A program made the translations under genes and the position numbers. A model generated the notes under the pieces. It was given only the letters and a program-made list of their open reading frames with translations, was not told the DNA's origin and searched no databases. A stretch of 64,000 nucleotides of DNA from Leptospira paudalimensis (GTDB lineage: Bacteria > Spirochaetota > Leptospiria > Leptospirales > Leptospiraceae), in assembly GCF_026151345.1 (NCBI RefSeq), contig NZ_JAMQPR010000001.1, positions 2,614,676 to 2,678,675 on the forward strand, written 5' to 3'. Each line of letters opens with the position of its first letter. Within the stretch, counting starts at the first letter, position 1. This document shows, in pieces, positions 60,459 to 64,000 of the stretch.

Positions 60459-61921
60459 GATAATGCATTTTCTAGGTCATGTGGTGTGTGTTTGCCTTTC
60501 GAAACTTTGAGTGCATTTTCATAATACGCTCTCAATTTATCTCGGTAGATAGGATGAGCACATTTTTCAATGATGAGTTCCGCACGTTTTTTGGGAGGAC
60601 ATCCTCGCAAGTCTGCCAATCCATTTTCAGTTACAAATATCATTGTTGAATGTTCGTTATGATCGGTATGTGAGACCATTGGAACAATCGCAGAAATATT
60701 TCCATCTTTTGCAAGTGAAGGTGTCATAAAAATACTCAAATGCGAATTTCTGGTAAAGTCCCCTGAACCACCGATACCATTCATCATGGAAGTGCCCATC
60801 ACATGTGTCGAATTTACATTCCCATAGATATCAATTTCGATCGCTGTATTCATTGCAATCAGTCCCATACGACGAATGACTTCTGGATGATTCGAAATTT
60901 CTTGCGGGCGAATGACAAATTTTGATTTCCAAGCTGAAATATTTTCATGGAATCTTTTTAAACCTAACTCCGAAAAGGTGAGAGCAGAAGTAGATGCTAT
61001 TTCTAATTTTCCAGCATCAATCAAATCAAAAACTGAATCTTGGACCACTTCTGTATACATTTGGATCGCATGGAATTTTGGATCTTTTGCCATACTTGCA
61101 AGTACGGCGTTTGCAATATTCCCTACTCCATTTTGGAAAGGCAGATACTCTTTTGGAATCCTACCCATTTTGATTTCGTGTTGGATAAATTCCAAAACAT
61201 GAGAAGCGATGTTTTGGCAATCAGCATCAGGTGTTTTGAATACTGTAGCTGCATCGGGTTTACTGGAACGAACGATCCCTTTGATTTTCTCAGGTGGAAC
61301 TTGGATAAAAGGTTCACCCACTCGATCACTTGGATTGATAATAGGAATTGGTCCACCTTTCATGTGATGACTTGGAAGATAGATATCATGATATGATTTT
61401 AGTTCGAGAGGATGGGTATCTGTTAGTTCAATATAAATTGATTCCGCATTTTTTAAGTAAGTCGCACTCATTCCTGAAGAAGTAGATAAATAAATTTTTC
61501 CATCAGTTGTTACATCAATCGCTTCCACTATTGCTACATCAATTTTTGGCAAAATTCCATGTTCGATGTATTTCACGACATGAGAAAGGTGCATGTCTAT
61601 AAAATCGGTTTCCCCTTGGTTGATTAAATTACGTAAATGTGAATTGGATTGATATGGGATACGTAATTTCAAAGCACCAGTTTTCGCCAATGCTCCATCT
61701 AATTCTTCCCCGGTGGAAGCACCTGCATACAAATTGATAGAAAATGACTTCCCTAGTTTTTTTTCTTCTTCGATTCGTTTTGCAAAGGCAACTGGGATGA
61801 GTTTAGGGTAACCTGCGGGAGTAAAACCGGAACAACCCAAGGTGACATGATTTGGCAATAATTGGGCGATTTCTTCTGCAGTTTTAAGTTTTTCTTCAAT
61901 CAATGAATTGGTTACAGTCAT
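60419..61921 (-). CDS. Acetyl-CoA hydrolase / succinate CoA-transferase family protein
   Basis: 500 residues from ATG 61921. Signatures: 'CSGFTPAGYPKLIPVAFAKR' near the start, 'FQNGVGNIANAVLASM' in the middle, the catalytic-Glu segment 'MYTEVVQDSVFDLIDAGK', and 'GIGGSGDFTRNSHLSIFM' near the CoA site. These enzymes move CoA between acetate and succinate or similar acids. The frame is open 20 codons upstream. It is divergent from the zinc-ribbon gene, with 71 bp between. Confidence 0.92.
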   Translation of the reverse strand: MTVTNSLIEEKLKTAEEIAQLLPNHVTLGCSGFTPAGYPKLIPVAFAKRIEEEKKLGKSFSINLYAGASTGEELDGALAKTGALKLRIPYQSNSHLRNLINQGETDFIDMHLSHVVKYIEHGILPKIDVAIVEAIDVTTDGKIYLSTSSGMSATYLKNAESIYIELTDTHPLELKSYHDIYLPSHHMKGGPIPIINPSDRVGEPFIQVPPEKIKGIVRSSKPDAATVFKTPDADCQNIASHVLEFIQHEIKMGRIPKEYLPFQNGVGNIANAVLASMAKDPKFHAIQMYTEVVQDSVFDLIDAGKLEIASTSALTFSELGLKRFHENISAWKSKFVIRPQEISNHPEVIRRMGLIAMNTAIEIDIYGNVNSTHVMGTSMMNGIGGSGDFTRNSHLSIFMTPSLAKDGNISAIVPMVSHTDHNEHSTMIFVTENGLADLRGCPPKKRAELIIEKCAHPIYRDKLRAYYENALKVSKGKHTPHDLENALSWHVQFLKSGSMK

Positions 61922-61992
61922 AAATGGTAAATCTCTTCTTAGACCAAAGATAAAGAGATTGCCTAAAAATAAAAAGTCCAAATTCTGAACGT

Positions 61993-62403
61993 ATGGATTT
62001 TCTCTTATATTTCTATTCGGTGTTATTTGGAATCATTCTGATTGCTCCCTTTTTGGTATTCTATTATAGATTCCAAGTTGATGAGTCTCCCTTTGGTAAA
62101 GAAATGGATTCACAGTTGAGAGCAATTTATGAGAAAAAAAATAACTTGTTAGATTCGTTAAAAGACATCCGATCCGATTTTGATTCCGGAAAGTTGACTG
62201 AGGAAGAATTTCAAACTCAATCCATCCCTTATATAGAAGAATTAGAAACGGTAGAATCTACATTAATAGAAAAGAGTAAAAATTTGGTTACATTAGAACA
62301 GCCAAAGATTCACAAAGATTGGACTTGTTCCAACTGTGGATCGTTTGTTTCTGTTCCGAATGCAAAATTTTGTCCTAATTGTGGGACAAGTCGATTGGCT
62401 TAA
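61993..62403 (+). CDS. Membrane protein with C-terminal zinc ribbon
   Basis: 136 residues. One N-terminal membrane segment (residues 5-25), a helical, charged middle ('MDSQLRAIYEKKNNLLDSLK'), and a zinc ribbon 'CSNCGSF...FCPNCGTSRL' with two Cys-x2-Cys pairs at the end. Similar small proteins of unknown function occur in cytochrome or membrane-assembly contexts in other bacteria; the role here is not known. Convergent with the ABC transporter gene. Confidence 0.78.
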   Translation: MDFLLYFYSVLFGIILIAPFLVFYYRFQVDESPFGKEMDSQLRAIYEKKNNLLDSLKDIRSDFDSGKLTEEEFQTQSIPYIEELETVESTLIEKSKNLVTLEQPKIHKDWTCSNCGSFVSVPNAKFCPNCGTSRLA

Positions 62404-62409
62404 TTTCGA

Positions 62410-64000
62410 CTAATTTGAGTTAGAGAATTGCATGTCATACAAACGTTTGTATTTTGAATTCGGATTTTGCAAAAGTTCTGTGTGACTACCACTCTCTACA
62501 ATTTCACCATTTTCTAAATAATAAATTGTATCAGCAATTTTCACTGTGGATAAACGGTGAGCGATGATAATTACGGTTTTGTTTTCATACAATCGAACAA
62601 ATGCTTGTTGGATTAATCTTTCTGATTCTGTATCCAATGCGGATGTGGCTTCATCTAAAATCAATACTTCTGGATTAGCGAGTAAGGTTCGTGCAATTGA
62701 TATCCTTTGCCTTTGGCCTCCAGATAACATAACGCCCCTTTCACCAACGATCGTATCATATCCTTCTTCAAATGATTCTATGAATTCGGAAGCAAATGCA
62801 TCCTCTGCAGCTCTTCTGATTTCTTCTTCCGTCGCATCAGGTTTTCCATAGGCAATGTTTTCACGAATGGATCCATTGAATAAAAATATATTTTGCGAAA
62901 CAACGCCGATCCTTTTGCGTAAATTATCCAAACTTAAATCTTTGGCATTTACATCATCCCAATAGATTCCACCCTCAGTAGGATCAATCAACCTTGGTAG
63001 TAAATCAACAAGCGTAGATTTACCTGCTCCAGAAGAACCAACAATGGCGATGGTCCCTCCCTTTGGTAGAGTCAGATTGATATTTTTTAAGGCGTATAAA
63101 TCTGTATTTGGATAAAGATAAGTAACATTTTTATAAGTAATGCCATGACTTAACTTCCCCAATGGTTTTGGGGAAGTTGGTTCTTTGATGTCAACTTCTC
63201 GTCCCAAAATTTCAAAAACTCGATCACTTGCAATCACTGATGCTTGGATCAAGTTCACTAAAATACTCATTTGTTTGAGAGGTCGCATTAGGAAAATCAA
63301 AGTTAGAAAAAATGCAATGAACATACCTTTTGAAAAACTTGCATCTTCCAATAAATAAGCCCCAATGCCAAGGAATACCATCGTTACAACAGATCCAGAT
63401 AACTCGGTTAAGGCGGGTCCTATTTGATGGTAAAAATGAGTTTTAAAAGTTTTGTCTGATAAGTTTTGGTTTACTTTAAAAAATCTTTCTGCTTCCTTAT
63501 CTTCCATTGAAAAAGCCCGAATTACACGTATTCCCGAGATCACTTCTTGTAAGTCACCATTTAGTTCCGATAATTGTTCCTGTTGGTTTTTGGTTGTCCT
63601 TCGAATTCGGTCTGCAAATGCACTAACAGGTCCCACAATCAAAGGGATCACAATAAAAAGTAAAAAGAATAATTTCCAACTTAACACAAGTAATATGATC
63701 AAATGTGTGATAATATAAAAAAAATCGTTGATTGCATCTTTTAGATCGTTTGATACAACCTTGCCAACGATGTCTACATCGTTGATCACACGACTCATCA
63801 ATACTCCCGTTTTTTCTCTATAAAATTCATTGAGAGGTAATACTTGTAGTTTTTGGTAAAGTGCTTGCCTTAGGTCTTTGACAGCAAGTAATCCAGCTGA
63901 GTTAACAAAATAAACAGTACCCGCTAGGCATAATAATTTCAAAAAGTAAATAGGAAGGATAATCAGACAAAAGAGATATACCAAATCATCAGGTTTTTTC
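62410..64000 (-). CDS. ABC-type exporter, fused permease-ATPase (MsbA-like), N-terminus outside the window
   Basis: The frame runs on past the right edge (KKPDD precedes the first in-window start-like codon), so the N-terminus and the first membrane helix are missing. Remaining parts: about four or five membrane helices, the coupling region 'YREKTGVLMSRVINDVDIVG', then the ATPase with Walker A 'GSSGAGKST', Q-loop 'VSQNIFLFNGSI', signature 'LSGGQRQRISIARTLL', Walker B 'VLILDEATSALD' and H-loop 'IIAHRLSTV'. One polypeptide forms a homodimer. MsbA, which flips lipid A, is the closest well-known member, but the family also includes peptide and multidrug exporters. Confidence 0.9.
   Translation of the reverse strand, partial: KKPDDLVYLFCLIILPIYFLKLLCLAGTVYFVNSAGLLAVKDLRQALYQKLQVLPLNEFYREKTGVLMSRVINDVDIVGKVVSNDLKDAINDFFYIITHLIILLVLSWKLFFLLFIVIPLIVGPVSAFADRIRRTTKNQQEQLSELNGDLQEVISGIRVIRAFSMEDKEAERFFKVNQNLSDKTFKTHFYHQIGPALTELSGSVVTMVFLGIGAYLLEDASFSKGMFIAFFLTLIFLMRPLKQMSILVNLIQASVIASDRVFEILGREVDIKEPTSPKPLGKLSHGITYKNVTYLYPNTDLYALKNINLTLPKGGTIAIVGSSGAGKSTLVDLLPRLIDPTEGGIYWDDVNAKDLSLDNLRKRIGVVSQNIFLFNGSIRENIAYGKPDATEEEIRRAAEDAFASEFIESFEEGYDTIVGERGVMLSGGQRQRISIARTLLANPEVLILDEATSALDTESERLIQQAFVRLYENKTVIIIAHRLSTVKIADTIYYLENGEIVESGSHTELLQNPNSKYKRLYDMQFSNSN

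Overview
This window looks like chromosomal sequence from a spirochaete of the genus Leptospira, most likely a saprophytic (L. biflexa-like) species. The reasons are the low-GC coding sequence, 5S rRNA genes that stand alone without 16S or 23S, Gram-negative envelope genes (TonB-dependent receptor, TolC, RND pump, Lnt, AsmA-like protein), and family architectures familiar from Leptospira such as a VKOR-DsbA fusion and a PilZ-GAF-PilZ-like protein. This assignment is inference; no 16S rRNA is present. No tRNA, CRISPR array, prophage or transposase was seen. || Layout. 1-8.4 kb (all minus strand): a truncated AsmA-like giant, a STAS protein, an HTH protein, an NhaC antiporter and an atypical Nramp transporter in tandem, and a hybrid histidine kinase. 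8.6-14.6 kb: two complete 5S rRNA genes and a third, broken copy, each with the same 260-370 bp tail of stacked terminators; between them lie a FecA-like receptor and two outer-membrane or exported proteins. 14.7-22.5 kb: a GyrI-like effector-binding protein, a minus-strand operon (TonB-domain membrane protein, PrsW-type protease, small exported protein), glyS plus a GNAT protein, a TPM-domain protein and a TetR regulator. 22.5-26.7 kb: two palindromic operators, then a secreted lipase, its membrane-bound foldase, apolipoprotein N-acyltransferase and a small protein. 26.8-33.6 kb: a large XPB-N-terminal-like protein without a helicase motor, then ubiB-like kinase, feoA, feoB and a NeuB-like synthase. 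33.6-40.8 kb (minus strand): VKOR-DsbA, hisA, hisH, hisB, rhomboid protease, an FNR-like regulator with all four cluster cysteines, and a crotonase. 40.8-50.4 kb: PilZ-like protein, TPR protein, penicillin-acylase-type Ntn hydrolase, lytic transglycosylase, and a divergent histidine kinase with two copies of a strict palindrome at its start. 50.5-53.1 kb: three tandem, nearly identical secreted Cys-rich hydrolase-like proteins with visible gene-conversion mosaicism. 53.2-58.4 kb: RND pump, TolC, DUF2892 and a CsoR/CstR-family repressor with its own palindromic operators. 58.4-64 kb: methyltransferase, FAD oxidoreductase, CoA-transferase, zinc-ribbon protein and a truncated MsbA-type ABC exporter. 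|| How the genes work together. Most of the window serves the envelope and the exchange of ions, iron and lipids. The most self-contained units are (a) lipase-foldase-Lnt behind TetR-type operators, (b) the tandem secreted hydrolases, (c) the CstR-like / DUF2892 / TolC / RND cluster, which lacks an adaptor gene, (d) feoAB with a UbiB-like kinase, and (e) the his genes with the disulfide-forming VKOR-DsbA fusion.
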